A DNA stretch of 64,000 nucleotides from Argyresthia goedartella (taxonomy: Eukaryota > Arthropoda > Insecta > Lepidoptera > Argyresthiidae). The translations under genes were made by a program, and so were the position numbers. Location: assembly GCA_949825045.1 (NCBI GenBank), contig OX463806.1, positions 47,454,208 to 47,518,207 of the forward strand, read 5' to 3'. The notes beneath the pieces are model-generated. The model did not search any database. It saw nothing but the letters and a program-made list of their open reading frames with translations, and had not been told where the DNA came from. Shown piece after piece: positions 1-9,960 of the stretch (its first letter is position 1; each line of letters begins with the position of its first letter).

Positions 1-917
1 CAGACTCCACGTCATTTATCATGATGATAAATAACAACGGTCCAAGAATAGAACCTTGGCTAACACCCGACCGCGTGTGGTACGGCTGGGACTAAAAACA
101 GCCGTGTCACGCATATTGGTGGCGGTTCCTCAGGTAGTCAGCAAAGAAAACCAACAGCCGTGGGGCAAATCTAATGACACAATATTTCTTCATCACGACT
201 GTCATTACCGACTTTATCGAACGCCTTGCGGAAGTCCAGATAGGCAACGTCCACCTAACATCCTCAATCCATACTCTCCGAGGCCATGTCGACCAACGTC
301 AGTAAGTTGGTGGTTACTGAGCGGCGACTCATGAATCCGTGTTGCGAGTCGCACAAATACGGAGCAATCTGACGGCAGATTTTACCATATATGATTCACT
401 CGAACAATTTTGCCAATGAGCTCAGGATCGCCATAGGACGATATTGGTATAGAGAGGCGGTGTCACTTGTCTTGGGGATGGCGATATTGGTCTACTTTTC
501 CATCAAGATTCGTATTTCTTTTTTCTCACCACCAACCATTACCTAGCAGCTACAGTGCTGACTCGAGAGAGCTTCCAGCTGGTAGGGTGCCTTCCTTGGT
601 CAATCGCTAAGTTAAAAATATGACCCAAAGGTAAGACCAGTTGATCGCTGTAGGCCTTCAAAAAATAAGTAGGGATGTTGTCCGGGCCAATCGCGCTCCT
701 TGGCCTTAGCTTCCTCAGCCCATGCTCCACATCCTTACGGCACACATGTGAAATTTGTACGTAGTTAGCAGTGCGCAAGTCATCAGAACTGATTACCAGC
801 TCCGGTGCAAGCGCCGGCACGTCGCTGAGGAAAACGTCGGGGAAGTAATCTGCAAATGCGGCTGCTGCTTCCTCACCGACAACCTCTTGCACCTGATGCG
901 TGATCCGAGATTCGAAA
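1..917 (-). pseudogene. LINE A reverse transcriptase, 3' portion (broken)
   Basis: Minus-strand reading gives reverse-transcriptase blocks in the proper order: GPDNIPTYFLK near 690, QYRPMAILSSLAKLFE near 410-450, QHGFMSRRSVTTNLL near 310-350, LDFRKAFDKV (motif A) near 220 and SQGSILGPLLFIIMIND (motif B) near 10-60. This order is that of a jockey/CR1-type non-LTR retrotransposon. The catalytic YxDD block would lie beyond the window edge. Several frame changes and an internal stop near 90 show it is dead. The N-terminal part of the same domain continues at 7031-7226, the two halves being separated by the BEL/Pao insertion. Clade assignment beyond a LINE of the jockey/CR1 type is not possible by eye. 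Confidence 0.85.
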
Positions 918-922
918 CCACC

Positions 923-1147
923 TGTTGGTTGTTGTGGGTTTTAGGCCCAATAAAATGGTCACAATATGCACTATACTTTTAATTGTAGTTAGATATAGCG
1001 ATACGGTACAGTAATTAAAAGAAATATAAAAGAGGTAACGTCCGTTCGGTGCAACTCGCAATAACATCTCTGCCGCGCAGTAGCCGTCCCTGCCCCCCGT
1101 GCCCGCACCCCGCGCCGCGCTCGCCCTCTCGGCATTCATCAGCAACA
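923..1147 (-). repeat. 3' LTR of BEL-1
   Basis: This 225-bp sequence begins TGTTGGTTG and ends GCAACA and is repeated at 6801-7025 with only scattered differences. Because the element reads leftwards, this copy is the 3' LTR. A cytosine-rich tract near 1085-1130 on the plus strand belongs to the LTR. Confidence 0.95.
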
Positions 1148-1158
1148 TCCTCCACCCC
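1148..1158 (-). other. Polypurine tract of BEL-1
   Basis: On the minus strand the run GGGGTGGAGGA lies directly upstream of the 3' LTR, the position expected for the plus-strand primer of an LTR retrotransposon. Confidence 0.75.
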
Positions 1159-1173
1159 AGTGCTAGCTAGCCA

Positions 1174-3127
1174 CTAGCAGCACTCACCATCAATGGGTAT
1201 TCGGGCGATGCGTGCGGCTGAGCGCATGAGTACACCATTCTTGGTTTTAACTCTGACGGCTCTGACTCGACCGTCCTTGCCTGGCAAAACTTGTTCTACC
1301 AAACCCTTAGGCAAAATGCATCGAGGCCCGTCTGGGTCCACAATTAGGACAAGGTCTCTCACTTGTAAGGTCCTCTCTTCTTGAGTCCATTTTTTACGTG
1401 GTAACAAGTCAGGAAGGATTTCTTTCACCCACCTTTTCCAGAATAAGTCGGCTAGTCGCTGGGCAATTCTCCACTGCTTTTTCTTGTAAAAGTCCGTGTC
1501 ATTGAAAGCGCCGAGGTGCGGTAAGACTGATGAGGAACCCAGGAGGAAATGATTTGGGGTCAAAGTTTCAGTGCTACCTGGTTCTACGGAGACATGCGTC
1601 AGCGGCCTACTGTTCACTATACTCTCGACTTCAGCCAGTAGCGTATACAGTGTCTCCTCTCGCGGGGCTCGTTCTTTCAGCACAACCTTCAAGCATCCTT
1701 TGACAGTTCTAATTAGCCTTTCCCATGCGCCTCCCCAGTGGGGACTTCCAGGAGGGATAAATATCCATTTCGTTCCATAATTCAAGGACTCCCGCTTGAG
1801 GTACTCCTGGTTCAATTCCTCAATTGACTTCTTGAGCTCAGCATCAGAACCACGTAGGTTGGTACCGTTATCCGAATAAAAAAACTGGGGCCAGCCACGT
1901 CGTGCCGCCATTCGTCGGAGGGCCATTATGAATGAATCAGAGGTAAGGGAATTTACAACTTCTATGTGCACTGCCCTCACAGTTAAGCATGTAAAAAGAA
2001 CTCCGTATCTCTTCTGTCTTCCTCTTCCCACAGTAACCTCCATTGGGCCAAACAGATCAGCTCCAGTATAGGTGAAGACGCGCTGATGATGGGCCACTCG
2101 GGCTTGAGGTAAGTCTCCCATGCGTGGAATTTCTTGTTTACATTTTCTTATTCTACATAGCATACACTTAGAAGTTATATTTTTAACTGTAGGTCGTAAT
2201 CTTATTATCCAATATCTTTGTTTCAGATTGTTAACGACCGTTTCCTGGTTCCCGTGCGCTGCGAGAACGTGATAATGCTTCACCAGAAGCCGTGTGACGT
2301 ATTCTCGCCCGTCCAAAATTGTAGGTCTTTTTATTTCAGGTCCAACATCAGCAGCGGCGTCGATTCGGCCACCGAGGCGTAAAACTTCGTGTTCATCAAG
2401 ATACGGCGATAAGGTAAGTAATTTACTCGTTTTAGGTAGGTATAAACCATTTTGTAGTAGTTTCATTTCATCCGGAAATGATTGTGCTTGAGAGTATTTA
2501 ATAATTAACATTTCCGCTCTCTCCATCACAATGCCGTCATCTTCACAAATATGTTTACATTTGTTTATAAATTTCAGCATTATAAACGTAGCTCTGAGCA
2601 GTATTAACCACGAAGAAAATCTTGTCGGCTCAGGAATAGGTAAGTTACCGTTATTGCATGGCGTAATTGTCATTACACATTCCAAATCATCTTTGTTTAC
2701 TTCAGCGTTCAATATATCTTGCGGCCACTCGCCCTCACTTTTTTGTAGAAACGCAGGTCCCCGGGTCCACTCGGTAGGCAAAACAGAGCGATCATATGTT
2801 TCTCTAGTGGCTATATCGGCTACATTCAGGTGTGTAGGTACGTATCTCCATTCACTCATGTTTGTACGTTCGTCTATTTCGCCCAGCCGGTGAGCGATGT
2901 ACGTTTTATAAGTACGCGCGCTGTTTTTTATCCAATGTAGCACTGTCGTGGAATCACTCCAAAAGATTCGACGTTCTGGTTTTATTCTGTGTTCCTTAGT
3001 TATTGCTTCAGCTAATCTAGCAGCTAAGACCGCAGAACCCAGCTCAAGACGAGGAACCGTCGTCGTTTTTAGCGTCGCGACGCGACATTTGCTTGCGATA
3101 AACGCCTGATGCACTTTGTTATTTTGT
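1174..3127 (-). pseudogene. pol: BEL-1 pol, RNase H end and integrase
   Basis: This 646-codon open segment begins in the RNase H domain (LELGSAVLAARLAEAI, then FWSDSTTVLHWI) and runs through the full integrase. The integrase zinc-binding part shows HxxxxH-like spacing (HVLAAHGN) followed by CMLCRIRKC. The catalytic core has the three acidic positions: Asp in TGADLFGPM, Asp in YSDNGTN and Glu in GGAWERLIRTV. The C-terminal part NSRPLTHVS through LVLIVDPDGPR is typical of BEL/Pao integrases. It is cut from the rest of pol by a stop near 3128, where the frame itself continues. The integrase itself looks undamaged. Confidence 0.93.
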
Positions 3128-3129
3128 TG

Positions 3130-3651
3130 TCAGCGCCAATATGCTACTGCACAAATAACTTTCGTGGACGCGTCGCAAAATAAATGAAGCTGCAGATTTT
3201 TATAACACTTCGTGGTACAGACTGGTCTCGGCACATGCGGGAGCGCATCATCTCCGCCCGGAGTACTGATAACAACATCTAGCTGCGTCCCGCTCGCCCT
3301 CGCGGTGTCTGCGCCTCGGTCGCTCGCACCTACGGCGGCCGAGTAATAATATCTAGGCAGACGTACTTCGCGCATTGATTTTAATTGACCAATCCATTTT
3401 AATCATTTTTCGTAAATAATGTCTGGTACAGGTTCATCCCAATTTATCTGAAGTTGCCAAGCTTGCTGAATGATTAATTTTCCATTTATTGTGAAAGGCG
3501 ATAAATATCCATAAACGTCAAAAATCGACATAATGACTCGTAATATGTCTCTTTTCGTGGGCCTTTCTTTCCCGCTAATTATATTTTCAGATAGCTTCTT
3601 CAACGAAACGTCAAACCCGAGCGTCTTCATTGGGATTCCATAACAAACCAA
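3130..3651 (-). pseudogene. pol: BEL-1 pol, connection between reverse transcriptase and RNase H
   Basis: Minus-strand peptides GFDVSLKKLSENIIS, FDVYGYLSPFTINGK and IIQQAWQLQINWDEP, followed by LHLFCDASTKVICAV, are the usual BEL/Pao sequence between the polymerase and RNase H. The segment is broken by a TGA where Trp is expected near 3401 (reading IYEK-stop-LKWIGQLK) and starts after a frame change near 3640. These lesions show that pol cannot be translated whole. Confidence 0.9.
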
Positions 3652-5749
3652 GTGTTCGTTCGCCTTCGCACTGTTGTCCGACTTTGAACTTTACTGCACT
3701 ACCGCCGAGAGTCTCTTTTGGAATGCTGTTGATGACGGTTTCGCTGTTACTGTTCCAGTTACGTATATGAAAATTTCCCTGTGCATGTATATAAGTGACG
3801 TCACGAACTAGCTTCATTGCGGTTTCTTCATCAGGTAAGCTATCGATATAGTCATCTACATAATGTTGCGTATATATAGCATTAGCTGCCTCTGGCATAG
3901 TACCTTCGAAGCGTCGCACGTTTTTATTTTTGATGAACTGTGCGATGAATGGTGAGCAGTTCGCGCCGAAGATTAGTGACGTCATCAAGTAGGTATCTAT
4001 AGGATCTTCAGTCTTATCTCGGTATAAGAAGCGTAAGGCGTGTTGATCTTCTGGTTTAATTTTAACTCTTAAAAACATGTCTTTTATATCTCCGGATACG
4101 GCGATTTTATTTTCACGGAAACGCCACATTATGCCTATTAGCGCCGTAAGTAGGTCAGGACCTTTATATAGGTAATCGTTAAGAGATAACCCTTTTGATG
4201 CAGCAGCTGAGTCGAATACCAATCGGAGGGCTTTCTTATTTGGATTATCAATTCCAAAGCTAGGTAGGTACCACGTTTTAGACGTGACGGCTGGATTCTC
4301 CAGCTTCTCCGCGTAATTGTTCTCCAACAAATGTTGTATGAGTTCTTTAAACCTTCGTGCATACTCTTCACTCCTTTTCATTTTCAGCTCCACTCCCTTT
4401 AGTCTCGTCAGAGCGTTTGGAAAGGAGTCAACGGTGACACAATGAAGATCTTTCCAAGGTAAGCCCACTTGCCATTGGCCATCGATAAGTTCAGAGGTTT
4501 GTTCCAGGTGCTCCTGGGCCCGTACGTCCTCCGAGTTCTGCCTAGGTTTAGCAGATACGCCCATGGAATCGATGGAGAAAGACTGTCGAATATCCTCATG
4601 TAGTTCACGAAGTAGTTGATTGTTTTCCATTATTGTATTTTGCTCTTCGCTGTGACGAACGTGTAATGACGTGTGTATACCTTTTTGTGCCATTACAGAT
4701 GCCGGCGCTCTTCCATGAAGACACCAGCCCAGCGGCGAGCGAGTAGCACAAGGCTCGTGCTCTCCACCCCGTACCACTTCTAGAGGTACAAGTAAGTGGT
4801 AGTTATCTTGTCCAATAAGTATTTCAGGTTTCAATTGTTTAGTGCACAAGTTTTTCTTTATAGGTTCCAGGTACTTGTAGTTCTCGCATTTTACAACACC
4901 TAGGTTTTGTGCAGGTAAGTTAAGATTGTCCACACTGCGCGCATTTAATGTAAACATTGTTCCATCATTATTAGATAACGTGCAATTGATAAGCTGAGTT
5001 TCACACAACAGTTCCGTACTGTCCCAAGCGCCGCGCACTCGTAAACATTCCCGGTGCCCGCGCAGCCCGGCCCGCTCGGCGAGGTTTGCACTAATTAACG
5101 AAACACTCGACCCATCATCAAGTAGGCAAGTCGTGCTGATTTTACCGTTAGGTCCATGAATTATTATTGGTACGACCTTTAATAGTACTTCGCACTTATT
5201 AATGTTTATATGCGTTACAGTTTCGGTTTGAACACCATTGTCCGTCACTTCCCCTACCGCATAGTGGTTTTGGCGTGAACTTTGCCCCGGTACATAATGC
5301 AATAGCCGGTGGTGAGATTGACCGCACCCCTCCACGTCGCACTCGGCGGCTGCGCACGAATGTCTATCATGGTGCGATAACAAACACTTGTAACATAAAC
5401 CGAATCGCTTCACATACTGCCATCTGTCTTTGCGTAGTGATTTTTTGAACTTTTTGCACTCCGGTAAATTATGTTTTCCTATGCGACAAAAACGACATTT
5501 ATCACTGCTGCTCGTATGTCCACTTTGCACTAAAATAGTTTGCGGTTTATAGTCACTGTTTTCATAGTTCCTACGTTTATAGTCCGGTCGTACTTGCATA
5601 AGAGAAGTACTGCAGGTTGATACTTTCACAGCTTCTTCATGAAGAAAATCGGCGAGAATGTCCAGTTTAGGTTTAGTTCCTTCTTTTATTAGCGTGTAAC
5701 TATAGTCTGTCCACTTAGGTAGCAACACTGTAGGTATTTTGGACAACAC
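3611..5749 (-). pseudogene. pol: BEL-1 gag zinc fingers, protease and reverse transcriptase
   Basis: The 712-codon open segment carries, in order, CRFCRIGKHNLPEC (CX2CX4HX4C) and CYKCLLSHHDRHSC zinc knuckles, a pepsin-type retroviral protease core LLDDGSSVSL with the helix SANLAERAG after it, the BEL-specific LIGQDNYHLL and CTKQLKPEILIGQD block, and the reverse transcriptase with LRLVFDSAAAS, VSGDIKDMFL (motif A) and HYVDDYIDS (catalytic motif). The protease has Asp-Asp-Gly rather than the commoner Asp-Ser-Gly. It ends at a frame change near 3640. Gag lies upstream in another frame, so a shift mutation near 5750 is likely, since BEL elements normally use one reading frame. Confidence 0.93.
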
Positions 5750-6758
5750 AACAGCACATGTTCACTTCTTGCAGGTACTCGCCACGACCCAGCGCCCGAA
5801 CAGCTGTAACGTAGTTTTTTATCTTGACAGAAAACGGTACTATTTCTCTGTGGTATTCTGGTGGTAGAGGGTGTAGTTTTTTAATTTCCATCAGCATACG
5901 CGATATTATTAATTCCGGATTTCCATATTGTAACTCAAGGGTTGACATCAGAGTTTCGGGTGAGGTTCCACTCATGAGCAGAGCGTTGACGGAATCTCTG
6001 GCAGGTCCACGGAGACACTTTCTTAATCGCCACATGTTTTCAATATCGCTGAAACTACACACTCTTGTTGATTCTTCGAAAGCTTGCTTAAACTGCAGCC
6101 ATTCCATTGGTTCACCGAAGAACAGAGGTAGTTCTCTCGGCGTGCTGATGCGGCTTAATAGCGTTGCGTTTTGGTTGTTATTGGATGCAGATACGGTGGC
6201 TAATTCCTTCAGTGCGCTGGCTATCACCTGGATTGGCACCCCGGTGCCGGCAACTGCGGCTGCCGACTGACACAGCGGGCCCTCATTATTTCCATTCTGG
6301 GTGGCATGCTGTGACTCCAGTTCCAGCTGGCTGCGCTCGACCCTCCTGGCTACATCACTATTAACGGTTTGGTGGTCCTCTTCTGTATGTGGACTGTATT
6401 CTTCATCTTCCAACTCGGCGAGATCTGCCTGTAGCCTTTTATCTATCAGGTCCATTTTTATGCGAGCTTTTGCTTCAGCTGCTTCCAGCTCCAGCTTCTT
6501 CCGTCGTGCCGTTACAGAAGACACAATCGACTTTTTCGAACCAGGTTTGCTGTTTTTGTGAGAACAATGACTTGGCGGTTCTATGATTTTCCTTTGTTCG
6601 GATTTTATTTCACTATCCGTTTCTAAAATAATAGTCTTATTGATCTGTTTCGTTGGTTCATCTTTTGAAGGCGTTTGTAACGGTGGATTTGGAGGCTGTT
6701 TCTGTTCTTCTTCTTTTCTTTCCTTCTCACGTTTTGCGGTACTGCGTGTGTTGACCAT
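5715..6758 (-). CDS. gag: BEL-1 gag
   Basis: The protein most plausibly starts at MVNTRSTAKREKER (6758), six codons inside a longer open frame. It has a charged, lysine and glutamate rich N terminus, a predicted coiled segment (KKLELEAAEAKARIKMDLIDKR, in part), and then the conserved gag core of BEL/Pao elements: ELPLFFGEPMEWLQFKQAF, MWRLRKCLRGPARD and NPELIISRMLMEIK. The core builds the particle that packages element RNA. The frame runs out near 5750, just before the zinc knuckles that lie in the next frame, which points to a frameshift mutation. Confidence 0.9.
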   Translation of the reverse strand: MVNTRSTAKREKERKEEEQKQPPNPPLQTPSKDEPTKQINKTIILETDSEIKSEQRKIIEPPSHCSHKNSKPGSKKSIVSSVTARRKKLELEAAEAKARIKMDLIDKRLQADLAELEDEEYSPHTEEDHQTVNSDVARRVERSQLELESQHATQNGNNEGPLCQSAAAVAGTGVPIQVIASALKELATVSASNNNQNATLLSRISTPRELPLFFGEPMEWLQFKQAFEESTRVCSFSDIENMWRLRKCLRGPARDSVNALLMSGTSPETLMSTLELQYGNPELIISRMLMEIKKLHPLPPEYHREIVPFSVKIKNYVTAVRALGRGEYLQEVNMCCCVVQNTYSVAT

Positions 6759-6781
6759 CTTTGGTGTGTGATACATTCAAA

Positions 6782-6797
6782 TCCGGTTCGAAGACCA
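6782..6797 (-). other. Candidate primer-binding site of BEL-1
   Basis: Read on the minus strand, TGGTCTTCGAACCGGA begins three bases inside the 5' LTR. It starts with TGG, as expected for pairing with the CCA end of a tRNA. I cannot name the tRNA from memory with confidence. Confidence 0.55.
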
Positions 6798-6800
6798 CTT

Positions 6801-7025
6801 TGTTGGTTGTTGTGGGTTTTAGGCCCAATAAAATGGTCACAATATGCACTATACTTTTAATTGTAGTTAGATATAGCGATACGGTACAGTAATTAAAAGA
6901 AATATAAAAGAGGTAACGTCCGTTCGGTGCAACTCGCAATAGCATCTCTGCCGCGCGGTAGCCGTCCCTGCCCCCCGTGCCCGCACCCCGCGCCGCGCTC
7001 GCCCTCTCGGCATTCATCAGCAACA
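6801..7025 (-). repeat. 5' LTR of BEL-1
   Basis: This is the second 225-bp LTR copy (TGTTGG to GCAACA), followed outside by the target duplication CCACC. It should hold the promoter of the element in leftward direction. Confidence 0.95.
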
Positions 7026-7030
7026 CCACC

Positions 7031-7226
7031 CTTCGATCTGAGGTCACTCACATGTTTCCATAACGCACGTGGATTATATTGCCTTCTATACTCTTCATGT
7101 AGATCTCGTATGCAGCAGCTACGCGGCACTTGATGCTGGCTCTCAGCTCACTGAATGCGGAGTAGTCGGCTGGCCTCTCTGACGATTTCCATTAACGGTG
7201 GAGCTTAGCCTTAGTGCCAAGTTCCC
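7031..7226 (-). pseudogene. LINE A reverse transcriptase, 5' portion
   Basis: The minus-strand peptide NPRALWKHVSDLRSKGG ends exactly at the BEL-1 target duplication and continues after it as FESRITHQVQEVVGEE near 860-917. Farther upstream DYSAFSELRASIKCR lies in another frame, so LINE A already had a frameshift here. The segment stops at the 3' tail of LINE B near 7227, so LINE A is either truncated or interrupted again at that point. Confidence 0.85.
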
Positions 7227-7246
7227 TTAGTTATAGTTATAGTTAT
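7227..7246 (-). repeat. 3' tandem tail of LINE B
   Basis: The plus strand reads TTAGTTATAGTTATAGTTAT. On the element strand this is a repeated ATAACT hexamer, placed where LINE B stops, as seen for LINEs that end in short tandem repeats instead of poly-A. Confidence 0.6.
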
Positions 7247-7386
7247 CGCGGGTCACTTTTACGCAACTCGACGTGGGTTGGGGGCACTACTCCTGCCAAC
7301 CCAGCTCCTGTCGGAAGCCTAGCAGACCCTGGATGGTCGCTGACGACTTCCTGGAGCGAACTCGGCGTCCCAAGGTGTGTTGCCCG

Positions 7387-7686
7387 TTAGGTGGCCACGC
7401 CGGAACATTCCAACAGGAATTGGATGGTGGTCTCCTCAACCTCCATGCAGGCTCTACACAGGGGGCTGTTCGTGACACCTAGATTGTGTAAGTGTTTGTT
7501 TAGCAAAGCGTGTCCAGTTATCGCTCCGGTTACCAAGCGAAGCTGTGGTGTCTTGAGCTTCAGAAGCTTACGCGATAATCCGGACCTGATCATCGGGAGG
7601 GCCTGACTGGCTTGCTTGCAGGTATCCAAGGTTGACCAATAAAGTTGGTGAATTACCTTTGTGTGTTGTCGTAGGGTTTTCTTCAA
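7387..7686 (-). pseudogene. LINE B C-terminal zinc region
   Basis: The peptide LRLVTGAITGHALLNKHLHN followed by CRACMEVEETTIQFLLECSGVAT shows the Cys-x2-Cys plus late Cys pattern that ends many RNase H-bearing LINE proteins (commonly LxxHLLxxCPxL). The expected His is replaced by Gln in IQFLLEC. Confidence 0.75.
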
Positions 7687-7799
7687 CTTACCTGAATGGC
7701 AATGGTATTATGGGTTCTGGTCACTCCAGCGTCTGTTCCGAACCAAACCTTGCCATTGCGTCAGCTGCGTCGTTGCCGCGCGAGCCACTGTGTCCCTTT

Positions 7800-8371
7800 A
7801 TCCACTGCAGGGTAATAATACTGTGGTAACATTCCTCTGACAGGGCTTGGTAATACTCGTATATAAGCCCAAAACTGATGGAGTTGCTTTGTAGGGCTTG
7901 CAGAACTGCTATGCTGTCTGATAGTATGCGGATAGGGAAATCCTTTCCCTATCTTTCTGCGATAGCTGTAGTAGCCATTATGATGACCATGCACTCGGCT
8001 TGGAAAACGGTGTTGTGGGCACCTAATGATGTTGATTTCCTCATGTTTAGATCTTCCGAGAATGGCCCGGCGCCTGTACCTGAGTTTGTTTTAGAACCGT
8101 CTGTGAAAATCCTCAATTCTCTTTGATTGAGGCCCTCCCAAGGGTCTTCATGCAGTTGTATTTTATACCTTTTGTCGAAGACATATTGCTTGGGTAACCT
8201 ATCAGTCGCCGCTTCTAATAGCGGCTCCTTACCTATGTACTCATCGAGTATTTCAGTGTGGGGTACCCTAGCATGTCTCGATAGGTTGAGTTTTTTTAAG
8301 ACGCACCGCAGTTGCAGCCGCCTCCTGCTTGATGAAGAGGTGAAGGGGCGGCAGATCCAGTATGACTTCAA
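7800..8371 (-). pseudogene. LINE B RNase H domain
   Basis: The segment contains RIFTDGSKTNSGTGAG with the first catalytic Asp of RNase H, then VFQAECMVIIMATTAI with the catalytic Glu, then GKGFPYPHTIRQHSSSA... in a different frame, and a later piece near 7790 (WIKGHSGSRGN-like) after shifts. RNase H removes the RNA template during second-strand synthesis. At least one frameshift near 7950 breaks it. Confidence 0.8.
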
Positions 8372-8556
8372 AGGCCGCAGTAGGTGTGGTCCTCATGCAT
8401 CCCGTTGCTGCCATGCAAGCCAGCCTCTGGAGTCATTGTAGTTTAGCTTCGACAGTGGATAATTTGGTTCGTGGCCACCAGACAATCGCGCCGTAGCTTA
8501 TTATCGGTCTGATGACATCTGAGTGTAGCCAAAGGGTGGTTTTTGGGGTTTAGCCC

Positions 8557-9911
8557 CTAGGTTTTACCCACCATTCTTCGGCACTGCCAAAATGTGACAG
8601 TCGCTTTATCAATCTTGTCATTCAGATGATTGCTCAAATTCAGCTTCCGATCTAGTATTACACCTAGATCCTTTAACGCAGCAGCAAATTGTAGCTCTGT
8701 ACCAAACAACCTGGGTGGGCGATAGTTGCCCAGATTGCGCCTGTTGGTGAACATTACCATTTCCGTCTTATTTGGGTTGACTTATAGTTCGTTTGATGTG
8801 CACCAGCGTTCCACGATCCGCAGTGCTGCTTGGGAGACATCACACATCATACAGTGGTTGTGACGATTCCACTTGTTAATATCACTATATTATCGCCATA
8901 TCCTACCCTATAATAGTGTTGTGGTTTCAGTTTGATGATGAGGTCATTCGCCAACAGGTTCCAAAGCAGCGGCGAGAGCACACCACCCTGGGGACATCCC
9001 TTCGCTACCAATTCGTGCTGGGATTCGGTTGAAGTGAGTTTAGTGGCTCTCTTACTCAACATACTACATACCCAATCCACCATAATTGCATTTGCTCCGT
9101 GTTTTACCAGCGCCGCTGTTATGCTTGTAAATTTAGTCTTATCGAAGGCTCCTTCAATGTCAATGAATATTCCTAGACACATAGAGTTGCTGTTGATGGA
9201 TTCTTCAATTTTGCAAACAACAGAATGAAGAGCTGATTCTGTAGATTTACCTTGATTTTGATGCAAGGGTATGTTACTCAGGGCCTTCTCTCGCAGATCT
9301 CTATCTCATAGCCTTTCCATCGTTTTCAGCAGAAACGATGTAAGGCTGATTGGTCAAAAGGATTTAGGATCTGAGTAGTCACCCTTACCTGGATTGGGTA
9401 TGAAAATTACTTTTACGTCTCTCCAGTGTCTCGGTACATATCTGGGTGCCAGACATGCCACCATGACATTGGTTAATGCTAGAACGAGTAAGTCTCCTCC
9501 CGACTTTAGCAAAGCCGGGAATATGCCGTCCAGTCCCGGCGATTTAGTAAAAGTTACAATCCGTCGTCTCCATATCCGGAGCTTAGGCAACATTGGCCCA
9601 CGATACGCTAGACATAAGTTCGTAAAGGACTGTGTGGTTGCCGTTCCCCCAAAATTCCAGTCATTCTGTCCGCCAATGTCGCTAGGATCCAGGTGGCCGG
9701 ATGGCTGGTCTGCGCCCTGCGCTTTTAACAGTGGCACAATGACATCGAGGCAGGATGTAGGCTTCAGTGTGTGGCACCAGGCTGCCTGACACGGAACTCC
9801 ACGTACGCTCTCCGGCAGCAACACCACATCAAGCACTCCGCTATGTGCATTCTGCACCTCATTCGTCTCATACATACCACAAACACTAAGGAAATAACAA
9901 TAATACTTCAA
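8557..9911 (-). pseudogene. LINE B reverse transcriptase
   Basis: Blocks in order are SPGLDGIFPALLKSG, PRHWRDVKVIFIPNPGKGDY, QNQGKSTESALHSVV, GIFIDIEGAFDKT (motif A, Asp present), GCPQGGVLSPLLWNLLANDL (motif B) and RVGYGDNIVIL at the catalytic motif. The last should read GYADD; it now has Gly for Ala and Asn for the second Asp, which would remove activity. The thumb region follows as LKDLGVILDRKLN. Several shifts separate the blocks (near 9330, 8850, 8800). Confidence 0.85.
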
Positions 9912-9960
9912 TATCGAGACAGATACACTATTGATATAAAGGTCATCTAATATTACTACG

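Larger units (their letters stand above)
923..7025 (-). mobile_element. BEL/Pao LTR retrotransposon BEL-1, full length but mutated
   Basis: Two 225-bp direct LTRs that start TG and end CA bound a 5.65-kb interior with gag, protease, reverse transcriptase, RNase H and integrase in BEL/Pao order on the minus strand. The 5-bp sequence CCACC stands directly outside both LTRs (918-922 and 7026-7030) and is the target duplication. The LTRs look almost identical, which argues for a fairly recent insertion, yet the coding region has at least two in-frame stops (near 3401 and 3128) and shifts near 5750 and 3640. The element lies inside the reverse-transcriptase reading frame of LINE A, which reads through cleanly when it is removed. 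Confidence 0.95.
7227..9960 (-). mobile_element. LINE B, non-LTR retrotransposon with RNase H (5' truncated)
   Basis: On the minus strand a reverse transcriptase (about 9600-8560), an RNase H domain (about 8330-7800) and a zinc-containing C terminus (about 7690-7390) follow each other. The 3' end is a short tandem tail, (ATAACT)n, at 7227-7246. Presence of RNase H after the polymerase is known for the I and R1/LOA groups, so it probably belongs there. Frame changes occur between every block. The 5' boundary near 9960 is only approximate. Confidence 0.8.

Noticed and set aside
5824..6771. Several plus-strand frames over BEL-1 gag
   Set aside because: They are antisense to a gag with clear family motifs and have no features of their own.
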